Shown here: positions 15,801-26,978 of the stretch, one piece after another
Position numbering within the stretch: the first letter of the stretch is position 1
How the letters are laid out: each line of letters opens with the position of its first letter
DNA from: Streptomyces caelestis
Lineage (GTDB): Bacteria; Actinomycetota; Actinomycetes; Streptomycetales; Streptomycetaceae
Direction: 5' to 3'
DNA length: 64,000 nucleotides
NCBI RefSeq assembly: GCF_014205255.1
Contig: NZ_JACHNE010000001.1
Span: forward strand, 2,790,001 to 2,854,000
Notes under the pieces: generated by a model
Databases searched by the model: none
Told to the model about the DNA's origin: nothing
The model's input: the letters and a program-made list of their open reading frames with translations, nothing else
Made by a program: the position numbers and the translations under genes

Positions 15801-16865
15801 ACACCGCAGAGACGTAAAGGGCGCGGGGACGTCCTCGACCCGGCCCGGAGCCTTGTCCTCCGTACGCTGCCGCAGCAGCCCCCAACCCTGGGCGAGGATC
15901 ACCCGGTTCAGTCCGGCCTTCTGCCTGACCCTCTTGCCGGGCTGCTCGACCGTCCCCTTCGCCGAGCGGGTCATGTTCTTGGTGTTCAGCTTCTCGAACC
16001 GCACCAGCCCATAGGCGCGGGCGAGCATGGTGCTGGTCTTCTCGCACCAGTCCTTACGCCGGTCAGCTTCGCGCGCCTTGAGTCTGGCGACCTTGGCGTA
16101 CTCGGCGGTCTTGGCCTCACTGCCCTTGGGCGCTCGAGCAGCCCGGCGCTGGTGCTTGCGGATCTGGGCACGTTCCCTGACGGTGAGCTGCGGACAGTTC
16201 AGCTTCCGCCCGTCGGACAGGGCTGCGGTGATCTTCACACCCCGGTCGATGCCGATGACCTCACCCGCGCCGGGCACGTCGATCGGCTCGGAGAGGACGG
16301 CGAACGCGATATGCCACTGACCGTTACGGAAGGTGACACGGAACGTCTTCGCGGCGGGCAGGCAGGCGCCTTTGCCCTTGCGGGACATGCGGAAGCGCAC
16401 CCACCCGCAGCCGGGCACCTTCACCTGCGCCCACCGCCGGTTCAGCTTCTGCACCACGACAAAGCGGCCCATGACCTGCTTGCCCTTGGCGTTCAGCTTC
16501 GGCGACCCGTCCGTCTCGAACTCCGCGACCCGGTCGGTGCCGATGACGCGGAAGCCCTCGTGCACGTACTTCCTGCGCCACGTCGGCTCACCAAAGCCAG
16601 AGGTGAACCTGGCGTTCTTGGCCTTGGCGAAGTCCTTCAGGGCCTGCTGCTGCACATCGGCGTTACCAGCGCGCAGCCATTCGTCCTCCCGCCGGGCCTC
16701 GGTCAGCTGGCGGCACTGCTCAGCGAAACCGGGCGCGGCCCCGCGGCCCTTGGACCAGTGCGAGTGCTGCTCGACGGCGAGGTTCCAGACGTACCGGGCG
16801 TGCGCGCAGTGGTCGAGCATGATGCTCACCTGCTCGCTCGTCGGGTACATCCGAAACCGTGCCAT
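15684..16865 (-). CDS. tnpB: TnpB, RNA-guided nuclease of an IS605-type element
   Basis: Ancestor-type Cas12 nuclease (393 aa from this start). All catalytic parts look intact: the RuvC aspartate in IGIDRGVK (about residue 207), the glutamate in VRFEKLNTKNM (about 291), a zinc ribbon CSAC/CVSC (355-377) and the last aspartate in CNADENAAHN (about 384). The protein ends soon after that motif, so its 3' end overlaps the predicted guide RNA. I chose the ATG at 16865 because MARFRMYPT matches how TnpB proteins begin; an in-frame ATG at 16907 also exists with a weak AGGTGA site. TnpB cuts DNA at the excision scar to keep the element in place; activity here is inferred from the residues. Confidence 0.92.
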   Translation of the reverse strand: MARFRMYPTSEQVSIMLDHCAHARYVWNLAVEQHSHWSKGRGAAPGFAEQCRQLTEARREDEWLRAGNADVQQQALKDFAKAKNARFTSGFGEPTWRRKYVHEGFRVIGTDRVAEFETDGSPKLNAKGKQVMGRFVVVQKLNRRWAQVKVPGCGWVRFRMSRKGKGACLPAAKTFRVTFRNGQWHIAFAVLSEPIDVPGAGEVIGIDRGVKITAALSDGRKLNCPQLTVRERAQIRKHQRRAARAPKGSEAKTAEYAKVARLKAREADRRKDWCEKTSTMLARAYGLVRFEKLNTKNMTRSAKGTVEQPGKRVRQKAGLNRVILAQGWGLLRQRTEDKAPGRVEDVPAPFTSLRCSACGWIEKKSRKSQADFDCVSCGFTCNADENAAHNVAA

Positions 16866-17068
16866 GCCGTGAACCTGGCCCACACGTTCCCCAACCGGGC
16901 AGGCCATCGATCAACATCACCTGTGTGAGTGACCGCTCCCGACTGCCGACCCGGCCGGCCACCTGCCACAGGGCCCTCAACTCCCCGTCATCACCGCCTG
17001 TTTGTGATCGCCCTCAGCTCCATGGGCGGCGACGCCGAATCGCCCTGACGGCGCTTCGGCTTCCCCCG

Positions 17069-17114
17069 CCCGCTACGCGGGAGCGGGCATTCACCCCGGC
17101 CCTGAAGGACCGGG
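17069..17114. repeat. Left-end hairpins of the tnpB element
   Basis: CCCGC-TAC-GCGGG (17069-17081) and CCCGG-N10-CCGGG (17095-17114, centre CCCTGAAGGA). On the minus strand the second reads like the imperfect terminal palindromes of IS605-type elements. The 267 bases between the tnpB start and the next gene hold no other recognisable feature. Confidence 0.55.
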
Positions 17115-17132
17115 CACCCTGCCCGAAAGCAG

Positions 17133-18291
17133 GTGGAAAGTCGTAGCCTCCTGCGTGCGGCCGTCCTCGGCGGCACTTCGGCCGCCCTGGGCGGAACACT
17201 GTGGCGCGGGGCCGCGTACGCGGCCCCGGCCCAGCCCGGCACCGGCCCCTACGGGCCGCTGGGCTCCCCCGACGCCAACGGCGTCAGACTCCCCAGCGGC
17301 TTCACCAGCCGGGTGATCGCCCGGTCGGGCCAGCGGGTCGGGAGCACGTCGTACACCTGGCACAACGCGCCGGACGGCGGCGCCTGCCATGCCGACGGCA
17401 CGGGCTGGATCTATGTCTCCAACTCCGAGATCAACCCCTCGGGCGGTGCGAGCGCGGTGAGGTTCTCCTCGACCGGCGCGATCACCGGCGCGTACCGCAT
17501 CCTGTCCGGCACCCGGCAGAACTGCGCCGGCGGCAAGACGCCGTGGAACACCTGGCTGTCCTGCGAGGAGGTGGACCGGGGCTACGTCTACGAGACGGAC
17601 CCCTGGGGCGCGAAGGCGGCGGTGCGCCGCGACGCCATGGGCCGCTTCAAGCACGAGGCGGCGGCGGCCGACCCGGTCCGCCAGGTCGTCTACCTGACCG
17701 AGGACGTCACCGACGGCTGCTTCTACCGCTTCCGCCCGACGACCTGGGGCGACCTGTCCTCCGGCACGCTGGAGGTCCTGGTGGCGGGCAGCGGCACCAG
17801 CGGCCCGGTCACCTGGGCGCGGGTCCCCGACCCCTCCGGCGCGACCGCCACCCGCGGCCAGGTCTCGGGCGCCAAGCGCTTCAACGGCGGCGAGGGCTGC
17901 TACTACGCGAACGACACCTGCTGGTTCACCACCAAGGGCGACAACCGCGTCTGGCAGTACAACGCCGCCGTCCAGACCATCGAACTCGCCTACGACGACT
18001 CCCTGGTGACGTCCGGCACGGCCCCCCCTCACGGGTGTCGACAACGTCACCGGCTCCTCCTCCGGCGACCTGTTCGTCGCGGAGGACGGCGGCACCATGG
18101 AGATCTGCGTGATCACCCCGACCGACGTGGTCGCCCCCTTCCTCCGCGTCGACGGACAGTCCGGCTCGGAGATCACCGGCCCGGCGTTCTCTCCGGACGG
18201 CAGCCGCCTGTACTTCTCGAGCCGGCGCGGCACGACGGGCAGCTCGTCGGGCGGCATCACGTACGAGGTGGCGGGCCCGTTCCGCTCGTAA
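17133..18291 (+). pseudogene. PhoX-like (DUF839) secreted protein, frameshifted in a C7 tract
   Basis: Exported calcium-dependent phosphatase-like propeller. It reads well from the GTG at 17133 (signal SRSLLRAAVLGGTSAALGG, cleavage near AYAAPAQ) through NSEINPSGGASAVRF, TPWNTWLSCEE, MGRFKHEAA and KRFNGGEGCYY. At the seven-C run 18022-18028 the frame breaks. With one C fewer, the protein continues as TGVDNVTGSSSGDLFVAEDG to a stop at 18291 (about 386 aa). Either the gene is inactivated or the run holds a sequencing error. The usual twin arginine is reduced to Ser-Arg, right next to the inserted element, so export may also be affected. Confidence 0.8.
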
Positions 18292-18324
18292 CGTCCCCCG
18301 CCGCGGGAGACCGAGGCACGACAG

Positions 18325-18357
18325 AGGGCGGCACCTCAGCGCGGGTGCCGCCCTTTT
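18325..18357 (+). terminator. Terminator after the PhoX-like gene
   Basis: Perfect 11-bp arms AGGGCGGCACC (18325-18335) and GGTGCCGCCCT (18344-18354), followed by TTTT. The same arm sequence recurs in the terminator at 20896. Confidence 0.88.
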
Positions 18358-18423
18358 GCGTCCTCAGAACCCTGGTGGTGGAGGTCTGCGTCCGATCCGG
18401 TGAATTGAGGTGACCTCCCAACT

Positions 18424-18515
18424 ACAGTCACTGTGAGTGGCTATATAAGTACTACTAGTAAGATCATCGCCTTGTCTGGCTGCATCGCGGCAGATTGGCA
18501 CCCCCGGAGGCTGCA
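18424..18515 (+). promoter_or_regulatory. AT-rich promoter region of the DUF3662-ATPase gene
   Basis: ACAGT-C-ACTGT (18424-18434) is a perfect inverted repeat just upstream of an unusually AT-rich stretch (TATATAAGTACTACTAGTAA) that holds -10-like elements. GGAGG follows at 18506-18510 before the GTG. The low GC and palindrome suggest a regulated promoter. The factor is unknown. Confidence 0.45.
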
Positions 18516-20825
18516 GTGGGAACACTGGACAAGATCGAACAGGTCTTCGAGGCTCTGGTTGACGGCACCTTCTCCAAGGTCTTCAAATCCGCGGTGCACC
18601 CCATGGAGTTCGCCGGCGCGCTCCGGCGTGAGTGCGACATCAACGCCAGGATTTGGAACCGGGACTGCACGATGGCGCCCAACTCCTTCATCGTCGAGCT
18701 CAGCCCGAGCGACCACGAACGACACAGCCCGTGCCTGGTGATGCTCGGCGAGGAACTGGTCGAGAAGGTGCGCGAGTACGCCGAAGAACAGGACTACTCG
18801 TTCGTAGGCCCGGTGAAGGTTCAACTGCACCGGGTGGAGAGCATGAGAGCCGGACATTTTCGGGTGCGCAGCCGGCTCGAGGTTCCACCCGAGGTCCAGC
18901 ACGCGTTGGACGCCGGTCGGGGTTTCCGCGTCGCGTACGCGACACAGGTCAGGCGCGGCCCTGGCGGAACGGGTGCCTGGCCGCCGTCGGAACATGCCTG
19001 GCGCCCGGAGAAGCGGGTCCTGACGGTGGAACAGTTCATATCTCTGGGACTGCGGTTCGACGAAGGCGGCAGGCTGGTCCGCGCGGACCCGCCACACCCC
19101 CTCACCGCGTCGTCGCCGCCCACCGGTGTCACAGGGTCCCGGCCGAACCGCGCGGGCGCCGCTCTCCCGCCTCGGCCGGGCCACAGACCGCGCGGGCTGC
19201 CTGCCGGGCAGAGCGCGCGTGGGGCCTTCGGCTTGGCAGGCAGCCAGGCGCACCACCCGGACGGCGGCCACGGACACCCGGGCATCGCCGGCCCGTCCGA
19301 GCTGCGGACCGGAGGCTCCCGCACGGGCCGGCCACCGGCCGCCCTCGTTCCGGTCGGGCCCTCCCACCGCGCGGAGGCACCTGGACACAGGCCTGTCCGG
19401 CACGCCGACGTGCTGCCTTCCGGGTACCGACGCAACCCCGTCGGCACTGCTCTCGACCTACGTTCCAACTCACTGAAGGGAAAAAGCGTGACGAACCAAC
19501 CCGACACCTGCGTCGGCGATTCCGCACCGCACGCGGGCGGGGAGTGCTCCGGCGAGGCCGGCTGCACACCGCAAGAGGCGTCCGGCGCGTTCCCGGCCGT
19601 CGCCCCGGCGGAGCCGGTGACCGGCACCCAGCCGACCCATGAGGCTGTGCCGTCGCAGGAGGGCAGGGCGGAGCACCACACCCTGGTGCCCGCGGGGAAC
19701 AACCTGGGTGCACAGCCGCCGGTGACACCCTCTGCCAGGGTGACGCAGCCGCCGGGCTACGGCGGTGCCGCGCCGGCACCCGCTCATAAACCGTCGCCGC
19801 ACGCTTCGGCGTACTGGCCGGGGCCGGACCGCAACGGGGCCCTGGGGCACAGTGCGGCTGTCGAGCTCTCCTCCGAACGCCTGCTGCGCAAGCGGCGCGG
19901 TGACCGCGCTGACCGAGCCCGGTTCCGCGTCGTGGGCAGGACCGCGGAGCGGGAGCGCCAGCGCAAGCTGACCATCCTCCGTACGCCGGTGATGCAGTGC
20001 CACAAGATCGCCGTCATCAGTCTCAAGGGTGGCGTCGGCAAGACCACCACCACGGCCGCCCTGGGCGCGACGCTCGCCTCCCAGCGCCAGGACCGGGTCC
20101 TCGCGATCGACGCCAATCCGGACGCGGGCACTCTCAGCCATCGCGTGCGCCGCGAGACGAGTGCGACCATCCGCGACCTGGTGGCCGAGATCCCCGGCCT
20201 CACCAATTACATGGCGGTACGGCGTTTCACCTCGCAGGCCCCGAGCGGCCTGGAGATCCTCGCCAACGAGGTCGACCCCGCTCTGTCGACGGCGTTCAGC
20301 GAAGAGGACTACAGAAAGGTGATCAGCTGCCTCGGGCAGCACTACCCGATCATCCTGACCGACTCCGGCACCGGCCTGCTGCACAGCGCGATGCGGGGTG
20401 TCCTGGACTTCGCCGACCAGCTGATCGTCGTCACCACCCCCAGCGTGGACGGCGCGACCAGCGCCAGCACCACCTTGGACTGGCTCGCCGCGCACCACTA
20501 TGACGACCTCGTCAAGCGGAGCATCACCGTGGTCTCCGAGGCCCGTAAGAAGAACAAGAGAGTCGAGGTGACCGGCATCCTGGATCACTTCCGCGCCCGC
20601 TGCCGGGGCGTGGTGGTGGTTCCGTTCGACGAGCACCTCGCCTCCGGCTCGGAGGTCGACCTGACCGAGCTGAGGCCGCAGACCCGCGAGGCGTACTTCG
20701 AGCTGGCCACCCTGGTGGCCGCGGACTTCGCCCGCACCCAGCCGGAGGCGATGTCCTGGACCGCCCCCTACCCTCACTCGGGATACAACGCGGCCAGCAT
20801 GTTCACCGCCGCCGCGTGGGGGTGA
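18516..20825 (+). CDS. DUF3662 (FhaA N-terminal) domain joined to an EspI-like MinD/ParA ATPase
   Basis: A 769-residue protein in one open frame. Residues 1-112 or so are a DUF3662 domain as at the N-terminus of FhaA ([38 protein letters not shown]). A long Gly/Pro/Arg/His-rich disordered linker follows. From about residue 495 a SIMIBI-class ATPase begins: [20 protein letters not shown] (deviant Walker A), [27 protein letters not shown] and [16 protein letters not shown]. This part resembles the EspI ATPase of type VII secretion loci. The GTG at 18516 has GGAGG. Inside the linker a GTG at 19488 has its own strong site (AAGGGA), so a shorter 445-aa ATPase could also be made. No Esx or Ecc genes are nearby. 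The function is unknown; membrane or secretion-system positioning is a guess from the domains. Confidence 0.8.
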   Translation: MGTLDKIEQVFEALVDGTFSKVFKSAVHPMEFAGALRRECDINARIWNRDCTMAPNSFIVELSPSDHERHSPCLVMLGEELVEKVREYAEEQDYSFVGPVKVQLHRVESMRAGHFRVRSRLEVPPEVQHALDAGRGFRVAYATQVRRGPGGTGAWPPSEHAWRPEKRVLTVEQFISLGLRFDEGGRLVRADPPHPLTASSPPTGVTGSRPNRAGAALPPRPGHRPRGLPAGQSARGAFGLAGSQAHHPDGGHGHPGIAGPSELRTGGSRTGRPPAALVPVGPSHRAEAPGHRPVRHADVLPSGYRRNPVGTALDLRSNSLKGKSVTNQPDTCVGDSAPHAGGECSGEAGCTPQEASGAFPAVAPAEPVTGTQPTHEAVPSQEGRAEHHTLVPAGNNLGAQPPVTPSARVTQPPGYGGAAPAPAHKPSPHASAYWPGPDRNGALGHSAAVELSSERLLRKRRGDRADRARFRVVGRTAERERQRKLTILRTPVMQCHKIAVISLKGGVGKTTTTAALGATLASQRQDRVLAIDANPDAGTLSHRVRRETSATIRDLVAEIPGLTNYMAVRRFTSQAPSGLEILANEVDPALSTAFSEEDYRKVISCLGQHYPIILTDSGTGLLHSAMRGVLDFADQLIVVTTPSVDGATSASTTLDWLAAHHYDDLVKRSITVVSEARKKNKRVEVTGILDHFRARCRGVVVVPFDEHLASGSEVDLTELRPQTREAYFELATLVAADFARTQPEAMSWTAPYPHSGYNAASMFTAAAWG

Positions 20826-20895
20826 TCCCCGACCGCAGCAGCGTTCCCTAACCGGCACGGTCGACCGCGGGGAACTCCGTGGCCCCCCTGCCCCG

Positions 20896-20931
20896 AGAGG
20901 GCGGCACCCCCGCACGGGTGCCGCCCTCTTT
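20896..20931 (+). terminator. Terminator after the DUF3662-ATPase gene
   Basis: Perfect 14-bp arms AGAGGGCGGCACCC (20896-20909) and GGGTGCCGCCCTCT (20916-20929) around a six-base loop, then TT. The gene is thus a single transcription unit between two terminators of the same arm type. Confidence 0.92.
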
Positions 20932-21011
20932 CGTGCTCCGGAGCCGCGGCCCCGTCGGTGAGGGTCGGTGTGACAGGCCGCGGCTCCGGCTTCCGGTTCA
21001 CTCGGCGTGGC

Positions 21012-23759
<2,748 letters not shown>

Positions 23760-24164
23760 GGGTCTCGACTCCTCGAGGACGCGGTGGCTGCCCTGACGGC
23801 GAGGAACATACCCAGATCAAAGGCTTCTGGGTACGTCCACTCGCGCGTCATACGCCTGTAACCACTCGTCCGCCAGGGGATCGAAAGTCAAGGCTGGGCA
23901 AGCGATCGCGGGCGCATGTTTTCACTTCTTGAACGCAGGGACCTCCACGAACTCCATTGGGCGCTCGTATGAGCGGCGTTCGGCACGATTGATTTCGCTC
24001 GATGAACGATCAAAGGGTGACACTCAGTGCCACCCTTTGGAGAAGTGCAGTCGCTCAAGATCCGCTCATCTGAGCGCAACCCTTATCAAGGGTGGCGAGA
24101 ATCACGCTGCCACAGCCGACGGGATTTCACCATGCGGACGCGTCTCAGGACCGAAATGCCCCTG
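23760..24164 (-). other. 405-bp intergenic region with a cluster of inverted repeats upstream of ppdK
   Basis: No convincing gene. GC is lower than in the flanks. Inverted repeats: ACCCAGA/TCTGGGT (23810-23832), CGCTC-GTAT-GAGCG (23962-23975), a long near-perfect palindrome CAAAGGGTG...CACCCTTTG (24011-24039) with inner CACT/AGTG, CGCTCA-TC-TGAGCG (24063-24076) and ACCCTT-ATC-AAGGGT (24079-24093). It could be a structured ppdK leader, a small RNA, or operators. One hairpin may end the ROK transcript. A tiny 11-codon frame (23957-23922, MEFVEVPAFKK) lacks a ribosome-binding site. Confidence 0.6.
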
Positions 24165-25391
24165 TCACACCCCGAGGGCACGCAGCCGCTCCTCGACCCG
24201 CTCGGGCGCGTAGAGATGCTCCACGACCATCGCCCCGGCCCCGACCAGCCCGGACCGCTCGCCGAGGCGTGAGGTGACGATGTCCAGGTGGGCGGTGGAG
24301 CGGGGCAGCGCCCGCTGGTAGAGCAGTTCGCGCACGCCCGTGAGGAAGGGGGTTCCGGCCAGATCCCCGGCGATCATCAGCACTCCGGGGTTGAGCAGCG
24401 TCACCACGGTCGCCAGCACGTCCCCGACCCGGCGCCCGGCCTCCCGGGCGAGACCGACCGCCTCCGGATGCCCGGACGCCAGCAGGTCCCGTACGTCCGA
24501 GCCGGAGGCCGCCGGCACCCCGGCCTCCGCCAGCCGCCGCGCCACCGCGCCGCCGCTCGCGATGGCGGCCAGACAGCCGTACGAACCGCACCGGCACAGC
24601 GTCTGGGCGCCCTCCGGCACGCGGATGTGCCCGATGTCCCCGGCGCCCCCGTCGATGCCCCGGAACACCGCGCCGTCCACCACGACCCCGGCACCGATGC
24701 CGGTGGAGACCTTGACCAGCACGAAGGCGGAGCAGTCGGGGTAGCCGGTGCGCTGTTCGCCGTACGCCATGAGGTTGGCGTCGTTGTCCACCAGCACCGG
24801 CACCGCGGCGGCGCCCGTGTGCTCGGTGAGCGCCCGGGACAGCCGGCTCCTTATGTCGTAGCCGTCCCAGCCGGGCATGATCGGCGGCTGGACCACGCGG
24901 CCGGTCTCGGTGTCGACCGGGCCGGGCACGGCGAGCCCGACCCCGCACACCGACTCGGCCCCGCGTCCGGTCTTCTCCAGCAACTCGCCGAACCAGCGGC
25001 CGAGTTCGCCCAGCAGGAGGTCCGGCCCGTCCTCGACGACGAGGGTGCCGGAGTGCTCGGCGAGGATCTCGCCGCTCAGTGACAGCACGGCCGCCCGCGC
25101 GTGCCGGGTGTCGAGGTCCGCGGCCAGGACCACCGCGTGCTCGTCGTCGAACTCCAGGGTGATGGAGGGGCGCCCGCCCAGCGGGGAGTCCACCGGCCCC
25201 CCGGCACCCTCGCGCAGCCAGCCCGCGCGGAAGAGCCGGTCCAGCCGCTGCCCGACGGTGGCCCGGGACAGTCCGGTCGCCTGCTGGAGCGCACCCCGGG
25301 TCACGGCGCGGCGACTGCGCACCAGTTCGAGCAGTTCGCCGGCGCTCGCCTGGCCGACACCTCGTCCCGTCCTCCCGGGCCGTCCGGTCAT
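24165..25391 (-). CDS. ROK-family transcriptional regulator
   Basis: Sugar-responsive repressor (408 aa). An N-terminal winged helix (RRAVTRGALQQATGLSRATVGQRLDRLFRAGWL) is joined to a ROK sugar-kinase-like domain. Visible are LAADLDTRHARAAV, the sugar-binding VLVDNDANLMAYGE, and the zinc motif CRCGSYGCLAAIASGG. The kinase-like part probably serves as a sensor. ATG at 25391 is favoured by AAGGGG at good distance; GTG at 25397 is too close to it. It is divergent from two glycoside-hydrolase-type genes, which are its likely targets. Confidence 0.9.
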   Translation of the reverse strand: MTGRPGRTGRGVGQASAGELLELVRSRRAVTRGALQQATGLSRATVGQRLDRLFRAGWLREGAGGPVDSPLGGRPSITLEFDDEHAVVLAADLDTRHARAAVLSLSGEILAEHSGTLVVEDGPDLLLGELGRWFGELLEKTGRGAESVCGVGLAVPGPVDTETGRVVQPPIMPGWDGYDIRSRLSRALTEHTGAAAVPVLVDNDANLMAYGEQRTGYPDCSAFVLVKVSTGIGAGVVVDGAVFRGIDGGAGDIGHIRVPEGAQTLCRCGSYGCLAAIASGGAVARRLAEAGVPAASGSDVRDLLASGHPEAVGLAREAGRRVGDVLATVVTLLNPGVLMIAGDLAGTPFLTGVRELLYQRALPRSTAHLDIVTSRLGERSGLVGAGAMVVEHLYAPERVEERLRALGV

Positions 25392-25511
25392 GCACACCCC
25401 CTTGTGTTTCTCAACCTTGCCTTACATAGTGGGTTTTGCGTGTTAAATAGACGTAACCCCACGGTAGCCGCAGCCGAACCGATCGGCCGGCCGTCTTTCG
25501 GAGAGCCCCGA
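25392..25511. promoter_or_regulatory. AT-rich divergent promoter region between the ROK regulator and the hydrolase operon
   Basis: Unusually AT-rich for this genome (CTTACATAGTGGGTTTTGCG, TGTTAAATAGACGTAA). GTGGGTT (25429-25435) and AACCCCAC (25455-25462) form an inverted repeat with one bulged base that could be a ROK operator. No single promoter is unambiguous. Confidence 0.4.
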
Positions 25512-26978
25512 GTGGACAGCACCGCCCAACGCGCCCCTCGTCCCACGGGACGAACCATTGCATACGATCCGTCCGGTGCCGCGTCGCCCCTGCACGTCAG
25601 GGCCGCCGCCGTGCTGGAGGCCGGCTGGACCGGCACGTCCACCGTGCCCTCGCGCGGTCTGTATCCACACCAGTGGTCCTGGGACTCGGCGTTCATCGCG
25701 ATCGGCCTGCGGCACGTGTCGCCGTTACGGGCGCAGACGGAACTGGAGACGCTGCTGGCGGCCCAGTGGACGGACGGGCGGATCCCGCACATCGTCTTCA
25801 ACCCCTCCGTCCCGCTCGACGCGTACTTCCCGAGCCCCGACTTCTGGCGCTCCTCGACCGCGGGGCGCGCCGCGGGCGCCCCGCGCACCGTACAGACCTC
25901 CGGGATCGTGCAGCCGCCGGTGCACGCGCTGGCCGCCTGGCTGGTGCACCTCGCCGACCCCGGTCTGTCCCGGGCGCGCGGCTTCCTGACCCGGGCGTAT
26001 CCCCGGCTCGCGGCCTGGCACCGGTATCTGCTGCACCGGCGCGACCTCGGCGGGGGCGGGCTGGTGTCCGTCGTGCACCCCTGGGAACAGGGTATGGACA
26101 ACAGCCCCTGCTGGGACCGTCCGCTCTCCCGGGTCACTCCGGCCCCGGCCCGCTCCTTCCGCCGCGCCGACCTCGCCCACGGCTCCCCCGAGGACCGGCC
26201 GACGGATCTGGACTACGGGCGGTACGTGCGGCTGGCGAGCGACTACCGGGACCGGGGGTACGAGGACGGTGGAATCGAAGGGGCGGCCCGCAGGGCCTCG
26301 GTTGAGGGTGGTGGTGGAAAACGGGCGGGCGACTTCGCCGTGGAGGACCCGGCGTTCAACGCCCTGCTCATCGCCTCCGAGCACGCTCTGGCCCGGATCG
26401 CCCACGAGCTGGGCGCCTCGGGTTCGGCCCGGCAGGACCGCGCCGAGCGGCTCACCGCCGCCCTGGTGGAGCGGCTGTGGGAGCCGTCGGCGGGGATGTT
26501 CCTGTGCCGGGACGTGCGCGCCGGGGAGCTGATCCCCGAGCGCGGTGTCTCCGGGCTCGTCCCCCTGCTGCTGCCGACCCTGCCGAGCGACCTCGCGGCG
26601 ACCTTGGTGCGCACGGTCTGCGGCCCGCACTTCGGCCTCGGCGGCACGACCCGGCTGGTGCCCAGCTACGACCTGCTCGGCGAGGCCTTCGACCCGCACC
26701 GCTACTGGCGCGGCCCGGCCTGGTTCAACACCAACTGGCTGCTGGAGCGCGGGCTGCGGCTGCACGGGGAGCGCGGCCGGGCCGACGCCCTGCGCAAGGG
26801 CATCCTGCACACCGCGGGCGCCTCCGACTTCGCGGAGTACGTGGACCCGTACACCGCACAGGCCTGCGGCGCCACCGGCTTCGGCTGGACCGCCGCGCTC
26901 ACGCTCGACCTGCTGCACGACCGGCCCGCATGGGACAGGAACGGTGTCACGGCGATCAAGGGAGGGGGCCGGGGATGA
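25512..26978 (+). CDS. GH63/MGH-like glycoside hydrolase, (alpha/alpha)6 fold
   Basis: Predicted cytoplasmic glycosidase (488 aa) related to mannosylglycerate-hydrolase and trehalase-like clan members. Motifs are GLYPHQWSWDSAFIAIGL near the N-terminus, GRIPHIVFNP, VHPWEQGMDNSPCWD and YWRGPAWFNTNWLLERGL with FTEYVDP-like FAEYVDPYTAQACG near the C-terminus, the usual catalytic regions of the fold. No signal peptide. The GTG at 25512 has GGAGAG. It overlaps the next gene by four bases (ATGA). An unusual Gly-rich insert (about residues 252-271, GIEGAARRASVEGGGGKRA) has atypical codons and may be a small insertion. The substrate is unknown. Confidence 0.78.
   Translation: MDSTAQRAPRPTGRTIAYDPSGAASPLHVRAAAVLEAGWTGTSTVPSRGLYPHQWSWDSAFIAIGLRHVSPLRAQTELETLLAAQWTDGRIPHIVFNPSVPLDAYFPSPDFWRSSTAGRAAGAPRTVQTSGIVQPPVHALAAWLVHLADPGLSRARGFLTRAYPRLAAWHRYLLHRRDLGGGGLVSVVHPWEQGMDNSPCWDRPLSRVTPAPARSFRRADLAHGSPEDRPTDLDYGRYVRLASDYRDRGYEDGGIEGAARRASVEGGGGKRAGDFAVEDPAFNALLIASEHALARIAHELGASGSARQDRAERLTAALVERLWEPSAGMFLCRDVRAGELIPERGVSGLVPLLLPTLPSDLAATLVRTVCGPHFGLGGTTRLVPSYDLLGEAFDPHRYWRGPAWFNTNWLLERGLRLHGERGRADALRKGILHTAGASDFAEYVDPYTAQACGATGFGWTAALTLDLLHDRPAWDRNGVTAIKGGGRG

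Larger units (their letters stand above)
15551..17130 (-). mobile_element. IS200/IS605-family element carrying tnpB only
   Basis: About 1.58 kb between the SDR and PhoX-like genes. The tnpB gene reads leftwards. The right end (low coordinate) carries a perfect hairpin followed by GAGGATGTCAA, a terminus I recognise from this IS type. The left end (high coordinate) carries two hairpins (17069-17114). There is no tnpA, so movement would need a transposase in trans. Exact ends are inferred: the element stops at or just before the GTG start of the PhoX-like gene, whose twin-arginine motif is partly lost. Confidence 0.75.

Noticed and set aside
18325..20931. A transposable unit bounded by the near-identical hairpins on either side of the DUF3662-ATPase gene
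   Set aside because: Both are ordinary rho-independent terminators after convergently similar genes; AGGGCGGCACC arms are common in Streptomyces, and no target duplication or transposase is seen.
23922..23957. An 11-codon leader peptide upstream of ppdK
   Set aside because: No ribosome-binding site and no run of regulatory codons.
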